Part shown: one piece after another, positions 53,003 to 64,000 of the stretch
Position numbering within the stretch: the first letter of the stretch is position 1
Layout: every line of letters starts with the position of its first letter
Assembly: GCA_949825045.1 (NCBI GenBank)
Contig: OX463814.1
Span: 37,528,383 to 37,592,382 of the forward strand
DNA from: Argyresthia goedartella
Lineage: Eukaryota; Arthropoda; Insecta; Lepidoptera; Argyresthiidae
Direction: 5' to 3'
Length of the DNA: 64,000 nt
Made by a program: the position numbers and the translations under genes
Notes under the pieces: model-generated
The model's input: the letters and a program-made list of their open reading frames with translations, nothing else
Told to the model about the DNA's origin: nothing
Databases searched by the model: none

Positions 53003-53117
53003 AGGTCAAGGTCAAAGCCAATGACCTCGAGGTCAATGAACCTTGAACGACATCGAGGAGTTAAATCGCATAACTGAGAATTTTCTGCGTAATATACACA
53101 AGAGGTCAAGGTCAAGG
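53003..53117 (+). promoter_or_regulatory. Cluster of AGGTCA nuclear-receptor half-sites
   Basis: aggtcaaggtcaaag at 53003-53017 (two half-sites with zero spacing, containing TCAAGGTCA), tgacctcgaggtca at 53023-53036 (everted pair), and aggtcaaggtcaagg at 53103-53117. TCAAGGTCA is the known binding form of monomeric receptors such as FTZ-F1 and ERR. Function here is inference; the cluster could also be part of a repeat. Confidence 0.4.
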
Positions 53118-53129
53118 AGGGGATTTGGG

Positions 53130-54250
53130 AGTATTAGGGTGGAGAAAAGGCCAAATTTATCGTTTTCCACCCTAACACTTCTCTATCGCCGCGGTCCCGA
53201 ATGCTTGGAATGGAAATTAAAAAAAACTCGAAAACTATTTTTTTCCGACGATTTGCATATTTTGAAATCATCTATAAATTAAATACGCTAATAAAACAAA
53301 GACAATATCGGAAAATGCATCTAAAACCGCCGTCTTTCGAAAGGCTAGTCTTGACATTAAACTTAAATGGTTACGTTTATGAAAAAACCTGCAAAATAAT
53401 AAGAAATTTCGAAACACGACCATTATAAATGTATCTGGCAACTTATAACAACCACGCTAAATGATGCAGAAAATCATGAAGTTTTATAAGAAAAAGAACA
53501 GGAGCATAGTCATAAACCAGATGCACTTCGAGAAGAGGTTAACTGTTTACTCGTATATTTACTGAATATTTGCTTTGGGTAACAAATATATCGGGTAAAA
53601 CAAACGCGTTCGCGGTTTAGGGGTGGCCTAAACACGGAAGGAAGGAGTTTTTACTGGACCAATTTCACAGTAAATTCGTATTTCACCTATATTCTTCTAA
53701 GTTGTAAGCTTACCTATAACCCTATTGATATTTTGCCACAATAACATGCTCTAGCCAAATTTGGAGGTTATATTCGGCCAATTTCTCACCAAATTCGTAT
53801 TTTAGCTATTTTGTTATCATTAGATGTTGTTTTTATTTGCATACGCTCCGCTCCTCTCCGCTTTTGCTTCTTCTAAGTTCTAACCTAACCTATAATCCAA
53901 TAGCCTCAATGACCTTCTCTAGCCAAATTTAGATTAACATTACTTCCGGTCATAAGCTCACTCAGCTGGTTGCACATGTACGTTCTAATATTACCTAACC
54001 GTGGGGAGAGGGGGGTGCCTGACCCCCTTCAGCTTTCACCCACCCTGACCCATTACTTTGCCCAGATAGAATATGTGCAATGTGGCAAATAATTATTCGT
54101 AAAAATCCATTAGATGAATTAACAGTTTTCCAACAGAAAATATACTACAAGCTTGTTACCCCAAACGAAATTGGAGGCCGAAGTATTGTTATAAGAAAGT
54201 ATTAAAATGCGATTAAAGTTATGACAAACTCATTATGCGAATAAAAATTA
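53130..54250. other. Intronic sequence, no gene
   Basis: Repeated phrases (accaatttcacagtaaattc and gccaatttctcaccaaattc; taacctaacctataatccaa) suggest degenerate repeats. No coding sequence recognised. Confidence 0.35.
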
Positions 54251-54278
54251 GGAAACAAAAAACGGCCCAGCGCGAGTC

Positions 54279-54468
54279 TGTTTAGAATAAGTATAAATAT
54301 AGTTTATAGTTCTATTGATATTACTCACGCAGGTAGGTACGTCACTATTTATTCGCGTGTCTCCTCACTAGAACTGTCCGACTCTTGTCACCGGTGGACA
54401 TGTGCTTGCTGTTTTTTGCTGTTTTGAATATTTTTGCTGATTTTCCCTGGATTATCCACGCATATGGT
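54279..54468 (+). repeat. 5' LTR of BEL/Pao element (part matched to 3' LTR)
   Basis: gtttagaataagtataaata, ctcacgcaggtaggtacgtc and cgactcttgtcaccggtgga match 61466-61662. The LTR must extend further right (its partner is truncated); the boundary and primer site are not defined. Confidence 0.85.
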
Positions 54469-55330
54469 GCCTATAGTTGTTTTGTTATTGGGCGTGATCC
54501 TTCGTGATGGTGTTATTTTACTGATATCCCTAGCCCCCCCTTGTTTACTCCTATCCAACTCTGTCGTCACCATACGAGGTCATTTCGAGCGACGTGGTTT
54601 GGAGGTAAACATTTATATTTATAACTAAAGCTTTCACATTTTCCTTGTGTTACTAATTATTTTAGGTTAAGGTTTCCCTTAAGTTTCGTATCGCGACTCA
54701 CTCTGTCACACTCAGTGAGGCAGCTGACAAAATAAGAAGACACTTTAAACATTATTCGATGGGCCCAGCGCGTGCGAAGGTCAAATTCGTTTTGTCAGCT
54801 ATCTCGAGTAACATATTTTTGGTAGCAGGCGTGGTTGATAGGTCTATGTTTTGCTGTTTTTGTTGTTGTTTAAAAATTAGTTACAATTTGGTCGGTTAAT
54901 CTAAACTATTGGATATTATTTAACCAGCTCTTAAATTTAGTAAGATTTATTAAATTTAAGAGCTTGTATGTTTGTATATTGAAGCGTTTTGGTTTATTGC
55001 TTGTCGCTCGGCAAAGAAAATTGAATTTTGAAAATTTTCTGTTGTCATGCAAAATACTTTGATTTTGCAGTTGATTTTGATACTATTGTGCACTGAATTG
55101 CACATTGAAAGCCACATTCTTTGCTCAATAGTATTAATATTTGAGCAATTTTAAAATATTGCTGTCGGAGCTCGGCCAGTTAATATTAAGATTGTTTGTT
55201 TTTGTTTTTATTAAGATTAAATTTTGCTTCTCAGACTGCTGTTTATTGGTCAGATCTATAATAGTGTACTAGTGCCAAATTGTTTTTGAGCCTTGTGTAC
55301 CATGGCCGAATTAAGGATGGCTAAGTCTCC

Positions 55331-55933
55331 GTGGCCAGTATTAGGAGCCACTCGAGATGGTTCGTCGCCGCTGCAGTCTTGGTTGACAGACTCGACCGAC
55401 ACGATGCACTCCTAGACCGATTCGAGAAGCTGCCCGGCTACTTTGAAAATGTGTCGGACTGTTATTTCAAGTACTTGGAAGCTGTTGAGGAAGTTTCCCT
55501 CGAGCTCTACTCACAAGTCGAGCGCAACCGAGTCGAAGCTGATATTGACCAGATTCATGATATGGCAGACCAAATCACCCAGCGTTCGCGGGAGATATTG
55601 AGAATGCGGGATGGGACTACACCGTCGGAGACTAAACACACACCTCCGGCGCTTTTGAGCCGTCTCCCGACTTTGGATCTTCCCCACTTTGACGGACGTT
55701 TGGATGGCTGGGTTGCCTTTAAAAACCTTTTTGAAAGCCTGGTAGACGCTAGGGAAGATTTGACGCCATCGCAAAAAATGGAATATTTGCTTTCAGCATT
55801 AAATGGAGAAGCAATTGGTTTGGTAAAACACTTAATACTCACCGACGACAATTACAAGATCGTTTTTGATATTTTGCAAAGTAGGTACCAAAATATGAGG
55901 CGTTTAGCAGACACCCACGTGGGTCAAATTTAG
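55331..55933 (+). pseudogene. Pao Gag, N-terminal part
   Basis: 200 codons. Residues 25-95 are helical (RFEKLPGYFENVSDCYFKYL). 108-195 contain LPTLDLPHFDGRLDGWVAFK, LFESLVD, SQKMEYLLSALNGEAIGLVK and ILQSRYQNMRRLADTH, the conserved block of BEL/Pao Gag proteins. A TAG at 55931 ends the frame; the next Gag part resumes at 56054 in a different frame. The Met at 55331 may not be the true start, since ATG at 55302 is in another frame with similar text. Structural role: forms the particle. Confidence 0.8.
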
Positions 55934-56053
55934 GGTCTGCGCGCCGTCAGCAGGTTATCATCCCTGCGCAGTGACCTACTTAACCCGCTGATTGTTGCTT
56001 ATAACGCACTGCGCAGCTTAAAGTTGCCCGTGGAACATTGGTAATTTTTATTA

Positions 56054-56866
56054 TTGCATATTATTTTGAATAAATTGCCCACGGACTTGAAAGCTTGCTT
56101 CGAGCAGAAATATGGTGGAAACAGCGCTACCTACCTGCCTCCCTTTGATGACCTCGTTAAATTCATCGAGGACGAGTTCAGGATGATTGACAATTCTGGT
56201 GTGCTCGAGGCTGCCCAGCCGCCAGCAAGGCGGGCTAAAAAGGCAGCACGCGCGTGGAAAAGCACGCCTCAGAGGAGCGCTCACCCTTGTTTTGCTGTCA
56301 AACAGAATGCAAATGTTTGCGCCTATTTCCAGGGTGACCATTTTATAAAAAATTGCCGGTCATTCCTCGCGCTTCATGTTGGCTTGCGCCGCCGGATTGC
56401 GAAAGCGCGACGCCTATGCTTCTCATGCCTGGGAGACCGTTTTCAGCGCGACTGCGATCGTGCCAAGCCCTGCGCATACTGTAGAGGCTGCCACCTGGAG
56501 CTATTGTGCGCCAACGCGAACCGCCAGGTGGATCAAAGGGAGCCCCGCACGAGCGGGTACATTGAGCGCGGCAGCCGGGATCGTGCCTCTCCTGTTGAGA
56601 TCCGAGAGGCCCACCGCTCGTTGGGTCGCCGCACATCTCCCCCATCGAATATTGATACTAGGCGCGTGGTACGCTCCTCACCCCCTAGGCAGCACTGTGC
56701 CGCGACGGATCGCCGTCCTCAGCCGAGGGGAAGTCGCTTGCCATCGCCGCCTATGGCCGAACGGCCCCGGTTGGAAAACCGCTCGCCCCGCTCCGGGCAG
56801 GTAGGACACCATGACCTCCCACATGACGTAGGTCACTATGACCCCCCATCGAATGGGCCGATTTGA
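56054..56866 (+). pseudogene. Pao Gag C-terminal part with zinc knuckles
   Basis: 270 codons: LNKLPTDLKACFEQKYG, LPPFDDLVKFIEDEFRMID, a basic stretch, then Cys/His clusters (CAYFQGDHFIKNC, CFSCLGDRFQRDC, CAYCRGCHLELLC) as in the nucleic-acid-binding tail of Pao Gag. The last 90 residues are Arg/Pro/Ser-rich. It ends at TGA 56864-56866; protease follows in another frame after about 175 bp. Confidence 0.75.
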
Positions 56867-57042
56867 CCCCCCAGAGCAAGCGGTCATGCTTGGACACCGC
56901 CGCCCGCTTCAGGAGTGGGGTACCGCTTGGTGTGGCAACCGCTCGCCACCCAGGCGACAAGAATAGGAAATCGCCGCCTGCCCTCCACCTGCAGCCCCTC
57001 CGTTGGTTATCCTCCCCACGGCTCCTGTAAAAGTGTGGGGAC

Positions 57043-57570
57043 ATGGCGGTTATCCCGGTCATTGTTCGTGCTTTGTTGGACTCGGGGTCCCAGGGCTGCA
57101 TTATTTCTTCTTGGTTGGTGGAGCGGCGAGGCCCAAAGATGCGTAGCTACTCTGACGTTGTCAGAGGTGTTGGAAGCGTCACTATGTCTTCTATAAAAGG
57201 CCAGGTGTTGTTTGCGTTCGCACCTATTGGCTGTTCAGACCCGACTATACGTTCGTCGGCTATTGTGCTGGAGAATATTCTTGGCAAGCATCCTCAAGTA
57301 CGATTGCCAGATTCTTTGGTGACCTTGACCTCCAGATTGGTGTTGACTGACAACAAGTTCCACATCCCCGGACCAGTCGATTTGTTACTCGGCTCTGATA
57401 TTCTGGGCAAATTGTTGGTTGGAAATAAAACAGTGTTACAGCCAGGTGGTTTGGTGGCCGTCCAGACTATTTTTGGTTGTGTTGTTTTGGGACCAGCTTC
57501 ACAGGTGCCCCCCACTTTTGATTTGATGTCCTCTTTGTTGGTTGGCTCCACCCTTTCTGACGTGCTTTAG
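57043..57570 (+). pseudogene. Pao aspartic protease domain
   Basis: 175 codons; ALLDSGSQGCII is the catalytic Asp motif of retroelement proteases (D-S-G) and VDLLLGSDILGKLL the later conserved block, followed by FGCVVLGPAS. It ends at a TAG where the polyprotein should continue, so the downstream RT could not be made from the same frame. Confidence 0.8.
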
Positions 57571-57573
57571 TAG

Positions 57574-58723
57574 GTTTGGGAGGTGGAGGAACCTCCACAG
57601 GCCGCGCGTTTGAATCCGGAACACAAGGAATGTGAAATGTTCTATCAGAACAACACTGGTCGCCTTCGTTCTGGACGGATCATCACGAGGTTGCCGTTTT
57701 TGGCTGTTCGACCTTCTCTTGGCAACTAAAGGTCAAGTGCTGAAAAAAGGCTAGTGGCAATGGAGCGCCGCATGAATAAAGATCCGTTGTTTCGGCAGAA
57801 GTTTATTGACTTCATGCGAGAGTACCTGGAGGACCTGGGGCACATGTCTGTGTCTAATTTGGACTTGATGGATGGAACACTTTTTTCTTCCGCACCACGC
57901 CGTTCTTAAGGCGTCGAATGGAAAGTTGCGCAGTTGAGAAAGCCTTTCCTACCCCCGAGCCTCCGCAATCCTGAAGGAGGACTTATATGTTGATGACATT
58001 TGCACTGGGGCTTCCTCGGAGGAAGAAGCTAAGATCCGTGATGAATTAATTGGAATATTAAAGTCTGCCGGCTACGAGTTGCGTAAATGGCTATCGAACT
58101 CGCCAGCCCTTTTGGAGGGACTTCCTGACGATCACCAGCAGGATCCTCATCTCTTTGAAAATCGGAAATCCTAACATGTTATCTGTCCTGGGGGTACAAT
58201 ACAAACCTGTGCAGGACATTTTTACATATAATGTTGATTTGGATGTGCCTAAAACCTGGACAAAACGATCGGTGTTGTCCACTGTTGCGCGGACCTTCGA
58301 TCCAAATGGTTGGATTTGTCCAGTGATTTTTCGGCTAAATGTTTCATGCAAACATTGTGGACTGCTGGCATCGGTTGGGACGAGCCGATAAGTGGCAATT
58401 TATCAAGTTTTTGGGCAACATTTGTATCTTCACTGCCAGCTGTTCATGAAATTTCGCTGCCCCGCTCCATTTTGCCACCTGGGCGCTACAAAGCGTCACT
58501 TCACGGCTTTTGTGATGCATCTGAGCGAGGATACGTAGCTACAGTCTAACTGCGAGCCGTTGATGAAGCCGGCCGGGTAAAGATCTCTTGATCCCTGCCA
58601 AAAGCAAGGTTGATCCCCTCCGGACCTTGATGACGATCCCTAAGTTGGAGCTGTCCGAAGCTGCTATTTTGGCACGTTTATTGAATCACGTGACTAGTAC
58701 GCTTGGTCGTACCATTGTGAGAT
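57574..58723 (+). pseudogene. Pao reverse transcriptase and RNase H start, deleted core
   Basis: Pieces in three frames: ERRMNKDPLFRQKFIDFMRE (RT N-terminus, 57760-57830), an HHAVLKASNGKLR-like start, then at 57985 YVDDICTG (the polymerase active site) and GYELRKWLSN, then YKPVQDIFTYN, TWTKRSVLSTVARTFDPNGW, FCDASERGYVA and RTLMTIPKLELSEAAILARL. The stretch expected between the HHAVLK and YVDD motifs is missing at about 57940-57960, so most of the fingers and palm is gone. Interrupted at 58724 by a LINE. Confidence 0.75.
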
Positions 58724-59638
58724 CTGGGTGTTCTGTTGGACTCAAAGATGACATTCGAAGACCATATAGTGGCCATCACAAAAAAGGCGTACAGAAATCT
58801 GGGCTTTATCTTAAGAGTGTGCAAGCCGTTCAAGGATGTGAGCTGTGTGCGTATTTTATTCTTTGCCTATGTCCGGAGTATCCTTGAGTACTGCAGCACT
58901 GCCTGGAATCCGCGGTATGCAGTGCACGAGGACAGGTTGGAACGCATACAATCAAAATTTATCAAACACCTGAACTTTCGCGATTGTTACCGTAACACCG
59001 ACTATGATACAGCGTGTCATCACTATAATCTACACAGCCTTCGAGATCGCCGCATTCTTTTAGACATGCAGTTCTTGCACAATGTTTATCATGGCCATGT
59101 TGACTGCCCCGAGTTGGTCAGCGAGCTGCTGCGACTTAGAGCACCAACCACGCGAACCCGACAAACTTCTGTCCTCCATGTCCCCTTCGCCCGCACAAAC
59201 TACGCGGCCAACTCCCTCAACTGCCGCCTTCCGCGTACATACAATGACCACTTTGCACATCTCGACATTTTCCACATGTCGCGGGGTGAGTTCAAGCGGC
59301 ACCTACTGCTACAGCTTACCAAAAGTAATGAAGACGGTGTATAGCTGGGTATTTCGGCTTATCATGTCTCTCATAACTACAAGACCTTAAATATCTCTCA
59401 CTCGCACTCACACTCACACATTAACATCATAAACAAACACGACGACATAACCTTACACACACTCCACTCTCCTTCCCTCCCGTCCCATCACATCCAAGAT
59501 CTTATGTATATCACCCCTACCAATTATGTCTGGCCTATAAAATATAAGTCATTAATTGGCCTTTGCTCAGTTTAAGTTATTGCCTATTTTCAAATGTTTT
59601 GTGCTGTTGACTTTGTAACATAAATAAATAAATAAATT
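58724..59638 (+). mobile_element. 5'-truncated LINE nested in the Pao element
   Basis: The C-terminal RT region is open for about 205 codons (58725-59344): GVLLDSKMTFEDHIVAITKK, AYRNLGFILRVCKPF, RSILEYCSTAWNPRYAVHED and HFAHLDIFHMSRGEFKRHLL. Then about 280 bp of 3' UTR and a taaa repeat (59620-59636). It splits the Pao RNase H region. Insertion is 5'-truncated as usual for LINEs. The clade is not assigned; it differs from family A and from the CR1-like LINE. Confidence 0.8.
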
Positions 59639-60268
59639 GAAATTGCGGCAACATATGCCTGAACGGATAGCCAGATTGTGCTTTGTTGGCTGAGATCGCC
59701 AGTCCACACCTTAGAGGTATTTGTGGCTAACCGAGTATCCCAGATACAGAAGTCGGTTACTCCTTTGATTTGGAGACACGTGCCAGGCGAGTTGAACCCC
59801 GCGAATTGCGCATCGCGAGGCTGTCTGGGACCCGATTTGATTTACCATCGCCTCTGGTGGGGACCAGATTGGCTGAGCCGTTCAGAATTGGAATGGCCTC
59901 GATCTCCAGTTTTGTCTACTGAACCTTTGCCGGGACTCCGGGTACATGCGGTCGAGCAGGCCAATCCTGTCTTGGACCCATATTTTTTTCTGAACCGCTA
60001 CAGTTCCCTAGACAAATTGTTAGCTGTCACCGCCTGGATCAGGCGCTTTACCTATAATTGCAGACACCCCCAGGCAAAACGTCTGGAACCGACTCTCTCT
60101 CCTCAGGAGCGTCAGGATGCTCTTTTATATTGGATCCGTGCAGTGCGAGCCGATCATTTCGGAGAAGAGATTCGAACTTTGAACTCCGGTCGATCGAAAT
60201 TGTCAGGGGCAATTTGTAAATTGAACCCCTTCTTGGATGAGTTGGGTCTTCTACGTGTTGGAGGCTGA
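59639..60268 (+). pseudogene. Pao RNase H to integrase linker
   Basis: Resumes after the LINE with TDSQIVLCWLRSPVHTLEVF (RNase H catalytic-Asp region; the codon two before TDS is TGA where Trp is usual), VANRVSQIQKSV and WRHVPGELNPANCASRGCLG, then LWWGPDWLSRSELEWP. These are standard BEL/Pao phrases. 196 codons are open from 59678; the end at 60266 breaks the frame before the integrase. Confidence 0.8.
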
Positions 60269-60310
60269 CTCAGAAATGCTAACCAGCCCTACGGGGTTTG
60301 TCTCCCCCTC

Positions 60311-61434
60311 TTGTTGACCAAGGCAGGCCATTTGATTACTTTGTTAGTGACCGACCGTCACATCAAGAACTCGCACGCCGGCTGTAATGCCCTGTTGGCC
60401 ATTTTGCAGCGAGAATTTTGGATCTTGACTGCACGGAGGACAATCCGTAGCATTGTCTTTCGTTGTGTGCCTTGTTATAGGCTTAAAGCCTCTACCATGC
60501 AACCCATGATGGGAGATTTGCCTGCTGACCGCGTGAACGAGACACGACCCTTTGCAGGTGTTGGTACCGATTTTGCTGGCCCCTTTTTAGTTAGAACGTC
60601 GATGCTTCGAAACTATAAGGTGGTCAAGGTCTATTTATGCGTCTTTGTGCGCCTCGCTACCAAGGCGGTCCACTTGGAATTGGTGTCGTCTCTTTCAACT
60701 GGAGCTTTTGTTGCGACATTGGACCGTTTTATTTCTCGTAGAGGACTGCCTTCTTTAATCCGATCAGACCGTGGTACGAACTACAAGGGCACTAGTACCT
60801 CGGACAAAATCAAATTGATATTGGTACTAATCTTTCTCGCCGAGAAATTACTTGGTTGTTTGATCCACCAGCCTGCCCTCATTGGGGGGGTATTTTTGAA
60901 GCTGCTGTTAAGTCTACCGAGACACACTTGCGACGCGTAATTGGTGAGACAAAGCTCACATTTGAGGAACTTGCAACTGTGTTTTGCAGAATTGAAGCTG
61001 TGTTAAATTCACGGCCCTTGTGTCCGCTCTCATCGGGTCCTAATGATCTGGAGGTTTTGACTCCTGGACATTTTTTGATTGGTCGGCCACTTGTTGCCTT
61101 GCCGGAATATCCGTACATTGATGTACAGTCTAATCGACTTTCCTGTTTTGAATTGTTGCGCCAACTCTCACAGAGCTTTTGGAGGCGTTGGAATATTGAA
61201 TATTTGAACATTCTCCAGCAGCGCATCAAGTGGACCGACAAGACGGATCCACCCAAGATTGGAGAGCTCGCATTGGTTAGGGATGCGAACCTTCCACCAC
61301 TGCGTTGGAACAGAGGCCGCATTCTTAAGCTTGTTTCTGACAGCGATGGTGTACCACGTTTTGCTGAGGTCCTGGTAGATGGGAACATCCTGAAAAGAGC
61401 GGTCGCAACTTTGTCGCGCCTGCCGTTAGACTAG
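60311..61434 (+). pseudogene. Pao integrase, frameshifted
   Basis: First frame (60311-60890): zinc-binding HHCC region (HIKNSHAGCNALLAILQREF, then CVPCYRLKA), GVGTDFAGPF with the first catalytic Asp, KAVHLELVSSLSTGAFVATL and SRRGLPSLIRSDRGTNYKGT with the second Asp. Near 60880-60900 the frame shifts; the second frame (60856-61434) has HWGGIFEAAVKSTETHLRRV with the catalytic Glu, LNSRPLCPLSSGPNDLEVLT, PGHFLIGRP and the C-terminal extension to 61434. Key catalytic residues are still visible but no single frame covers the enzyme. Together with the 3' LTR this completes the element. Confidence 0.88.
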
Positions 61435-61465
61435 CGGACAGATGGTTCTGTCCGGGGCGGGTAGA

Positions 61466-61662
61466 TGTTTAGAATAAGTATTAATATAGTTTACAGTTCT
61501 ATTGATGTTACTCACGCAGGTAGGTACGTCACTATTCATTCTCGTGTCTCCTCACTAGAACTGTCAATTGGCGACTCGGACTCTTGTCACCGGTGGCCAT
61601 GTGCTCGCTGTTTTTTGGTGTTTTAAATATTTTTGCTGATTTTCCCTGGATTATCCTCGCAT
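61466..61662 (+). repeat. 3' LTR of BEL/Pao element, truncated
   Basis: Matches 54279-54468 and is preceded by a G-rich polypurine-like stretch (ggggcggg at 61455-61462). It carries 12 extra bases near 61567 (aattggcgactc region) that the 5' LTR lacks. Cut by the 3' end of LINE family A. Confidence 0.85.
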
Positions 61663-64000
61663 GTTATATTCATATTCTTTATTGCACAGAAATCTTAATA
61701 GTAAGGTAACAAAACATTTTATGAGCAAAGGCGAGCTTATCTCTAAAGAGAGATTTCTACCAGCAAACCTAGGTAGGACAGGAAAAATTGTGCAACAGGA
61801 GAGTCCTAGTGCGCAATAAAACTACACATCTAATTGTTTACAACTAAAACATAATAATTTAATAAATGATATATACTAAATAAAATACAAAAGCAAAAAA
61901 ATATATATATATATCAAACATATACTACTTATATATACATATATAAAAGTACCTATCACGAAAGAGAAAGGAAATACTCTTTCAATCTTGTCTTAAAAGT
62001 GAAAATTGAGGGACTATCTCTAATAGCGCAGGGAAGTGCGTTCCACAGTCGGATCGCCGTTAACCTAAACGAATGTTTGTAAACGGCAGTGTTATGCCGA
62101 GGAGTAGAGAGAAGAGACATCGTGTGGGATCTCCGGTTGCTATGCCTGGAGGAAATAAACTCGAAACGTTCTCGAAGATATGAGGGGTAGCGGGGATTTC
62201 GCAAAATGTTGAACAGATAGGAGAGAACGTGCATATCACGACGAAGGCGGATCGGAAGCCACCCCAACTCCTTGCGATACTGTGAGACATGGTCATACTT
62301 GCGCAGCCCGAAGACAAACCGAATCCCGAGGTTTTGAAGTCGTTCGAGTTTGTTCAGTTGTTCTTCGTTGGCACCGATCCAGCAAACATCTGCATAGTCG
62401 ATTAAAGGTAGTAGGAGCGACTGGGCAAGGGTGATTTTAGTCTGCTGTGGCAGGAAGTGCTGCAATCTCCGTTGGGAGTGAAATGACGCAAAGACTTGTC
62501 TGCTGACCTCACAAACATGGGGCGACCAGGACAACAATTTATCAAATACAACCCCAAGATTCTTGGCCTTCTCGCTGTATGAAATTATGTTACCATCATA
62601 CACTATAGGGTCGACGGGCATTTTCTGAACTAGGTTATGAGAGTGACGAGTACCCAAAATCATGGCCTGCGATTTGCCCGGGTTGACAAGCAGACCATAA
62701 GAGGTAGCCCATTTCCTGATGTTATCGAGATCAGCATTTAACGCCTCTACTGTCAGATTCACATCACACGGAGAGAAGTGCCGATATTTTTGAAGGTCAT
62801 CTGCGTACAGATGATAAGAGGTAAGAACGTCAGAGATGGAGTTAATGAATACCGAGAAGAGGAGAGGAGAAAGGATGCCTCCCTGCGGAACACCTGCGGA
62901 GAGATCACACCAGTCCGTTGAGATCTCCTCAGACTTAATGCGTTGCTGGCGGTCTCTCAGGTAGGAGTCAAACCAGCGAGCAGATTGCGAGGAGACATTA
63001 AGTGACTTTAAAATTTCGACTAGTATATCGAAATCGACGCAGTTAAAGGCGCTACTGAAATCAAGCAGTGTAAGGACCGTAAGCTGCTTTTGATCCATAG
63101 CTAATTGAATGTCGTCAGTTACTTTGAGCAGTGCTGTGGTAGTGCTGTGACCCGGCCTGAAACCTGATTGGTGGGGATTCAGTAACATTTTTGAGGAAAG
63201 GAAGGAGGAGAGTTGGGAGTGGACAATTGATTCCAGGACTTTGGAGAGGATAGGCAGAATAGAAATGGGACGGAAATCTTTAAAGAAGGCGGGATTAGAC
63301 GTTTTGGGGAGGGGAATCACAAGTGCCAATTTCCACTGGCTGGGGTAGCAACATTGGTCAAGCGACACATTAATTATGTGGGTGATGAGAGGTAACAGTA
63401 CATCAATGATAGTTGTTATCATCTGCGAACATATCTTGTCCTCACCTATGGCCTTCGACGAGATTGCTAGTATTGCCCTCCTTACTGCGCCGATTCCGAC
63501 AGGGATGAAATTAAATGCTGAGGTGAGGGATGTTGCCTTGGACCGTAGGTTACGAAGGGTTACATCCTTGACGAGGGAGTCCATCGCGACAGGGGGAGTT
63601 GCAAAGAAACTATTGAGACCCCGGAGATCGACATTTCCGGCTGCCAATTCCTGTGACTTACCAACACCAAGGGTCTTCAGGAACTTCCAGACCTGTGCTG
63701 GAGTATAGCTCTCGATACATTCGTAGATATGACGGCGTTTAGAATCACGACACAGGCGAGTGCAACGATTACGGAGGCGTTTGAAAATTAAAAGATTCTC
63801 ATCGGTCGGATCCCTCTTATATCTAGACTTGGCACGGTTTCTCTTAGCCATCAGACCCTTAATGGTGTCAGTAAGCCACGGTGCAGGAAGATGCTTCACT
63901 TTAACCTCAGCTCAAGCTCAGGACAATAGAGTTGAAGTTCCGTACATTGTCATCAATGGTCTCACTACCGTAGACAGGCGACCAGTCGATAGAGGAGGCG
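61663..64000 (-). mobile_element. LINE family A, copy 3, minus strand, continues past the window
   Basis: The 3' end abuts the Pao LTR: on the minus strand gcaataaagaatatgaatat then aac, an AATAAA-like signal with a short AT-rich repeat. The 3' UTR of about 290 bp includes aaggcgagcttatctctaaa. ORF2 follows from 61956 leftward-transcribed up to the window edge; 63900-64000 still matches copy 2 (29510-29630) with a 30-bp-scale rearrangement. Confidence 0.85.
61956..63899 (-). pseudogene. LINE family A ORF2, reverse transcriptase half
   Basis: 647 codons open to 61956, starting at an internal Met. RT motifs: FRPISILPILSKVLE 209-223, SGFRPGHSTTTALLK 245-259, LLDFSSAFN 278-286, GVPQGGILSP 336-345, YADD 365-368, then C-terminal RLWNALPCAIRDSPSIFTFK. 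The RT itself is uninterrupted. Just upstream (63900-63935) a small rearrangement replaces about 30 bp present in copy 2 and puts a stop (gagctgagg context) before it, and the endonuclease lies beyond the window. So this copy is either broken at that point or, if the upstream part is shifted, non-functional. Confidence 0.85.

Larger units (their letters stand above)
54279..61662 (+). mobile_element. BEL/Pao LTR retrotransposon with nested LINE
   Basis: LTR sequence (start tgtttagaataagtat) at 54279 and again at 61466. Gag, protease, RT, RNase H, integrase and the C-terminal extension lie between, in the BEL/Pao order. The gene set is broken by stops, a large RT deletion and a LINE inserted at 58724-59638. 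The 5' end falls in the middle of a MITE start motif (aacggcccagcgcgagtc at 54261-54278). The 3' LTR is cut at 61662 by LINE family A. Compared over about 190 bp the LTRs differ at roughly ten positions plus a 12-bp indel, so it is not a recent insertion. Confidence 0.9.

Noticed and set aside
56376..56804. 142-codon plus-strand frame in the Pao element
   Set aside because: Overlaps Gag zinc-knuckle codons in another frame; Gag motifs favour the 56054 frame.
51331..64000. Further Snmp2 exons
   Set aside because: I looked for the next expected ectodomain segment after TFEPQICR and the C-terminal membrane segment, and found only repeats, so the remaining exons must lie beyond the window.

Overview
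This window looks like nuclear DNA of a moth or butterfly. It is AT-rich, has spliceosomal introns, and carries tRNA-derived SINEs, CR1/Zenon-, RTE- and Jockey-type LINEs, BEL/Pao LTR elements, a Tc1 element and many palindromic MITEs. The only host gene I can support is a CD36-family gene on the + strand that best fits sensory neuron membrane protein 2 (Snmp2). Five internal exons are visible: 4677-4834, 10478-10622, 36925-37093, 44690-44781 and 51113-51330. All have GT-AG boundaries and compatible phases, and together they give about 260 residues, roughly half of the ~520-residue family. The first exon (N-terminal membrane segment) lies left of the window and the C-terminal half lies to the right.

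The introns are about 5.6, 26.3, 7.6 and 6.3 kb, with a following intron of at least 12.7 kb, and transposable elements fill most of them. Left part (1-10.4 kb): SINEs of three tRNA-derived families, a LINE (family A here) with an intact ORF1 at 2329-3147, RTE and other LINE tails, and a foldback MITE. The 26 kb intron holds a minisatellite-bearing foldback, a Tc1 element at 15695-17294 with one nonsense codon, a decayed Pao fragment, a nearly complete CR1/Zenon-like LINE (about 19.6-25 kb, minus strand), Jockey-like and family A fragments, a mariner relic and several hairpins. The next introns hold paired inverted MITEs, a ~1 kb TIR element, the 3' half of an env-bearing Pao element (minus strand, 41.4-43.7 kb), a LINE RT relic, and a three-level nest of DNA elements at 47.3-48.7 kb.

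The right part (51.3-64 kb) has a degenerate 16-bp-period minisatellite in two inverted arms starting 20 bp past the exon 6 donor. A 7.4 kb BEL/Pao retrotransposon follows (gag, protease, truncated RT, RNase H, integrase), with a 5'-truncated LINE nested in it. Its 3' LTR is cut by a minus-strand family A LINE that runs off the window end.

Nothing here forms an operon-like system. The main biological points are the transposon-flanked receptor gene and the nested, foldback architecture of its introns. All family assignments come from reading motifs by eye; no database search was run.
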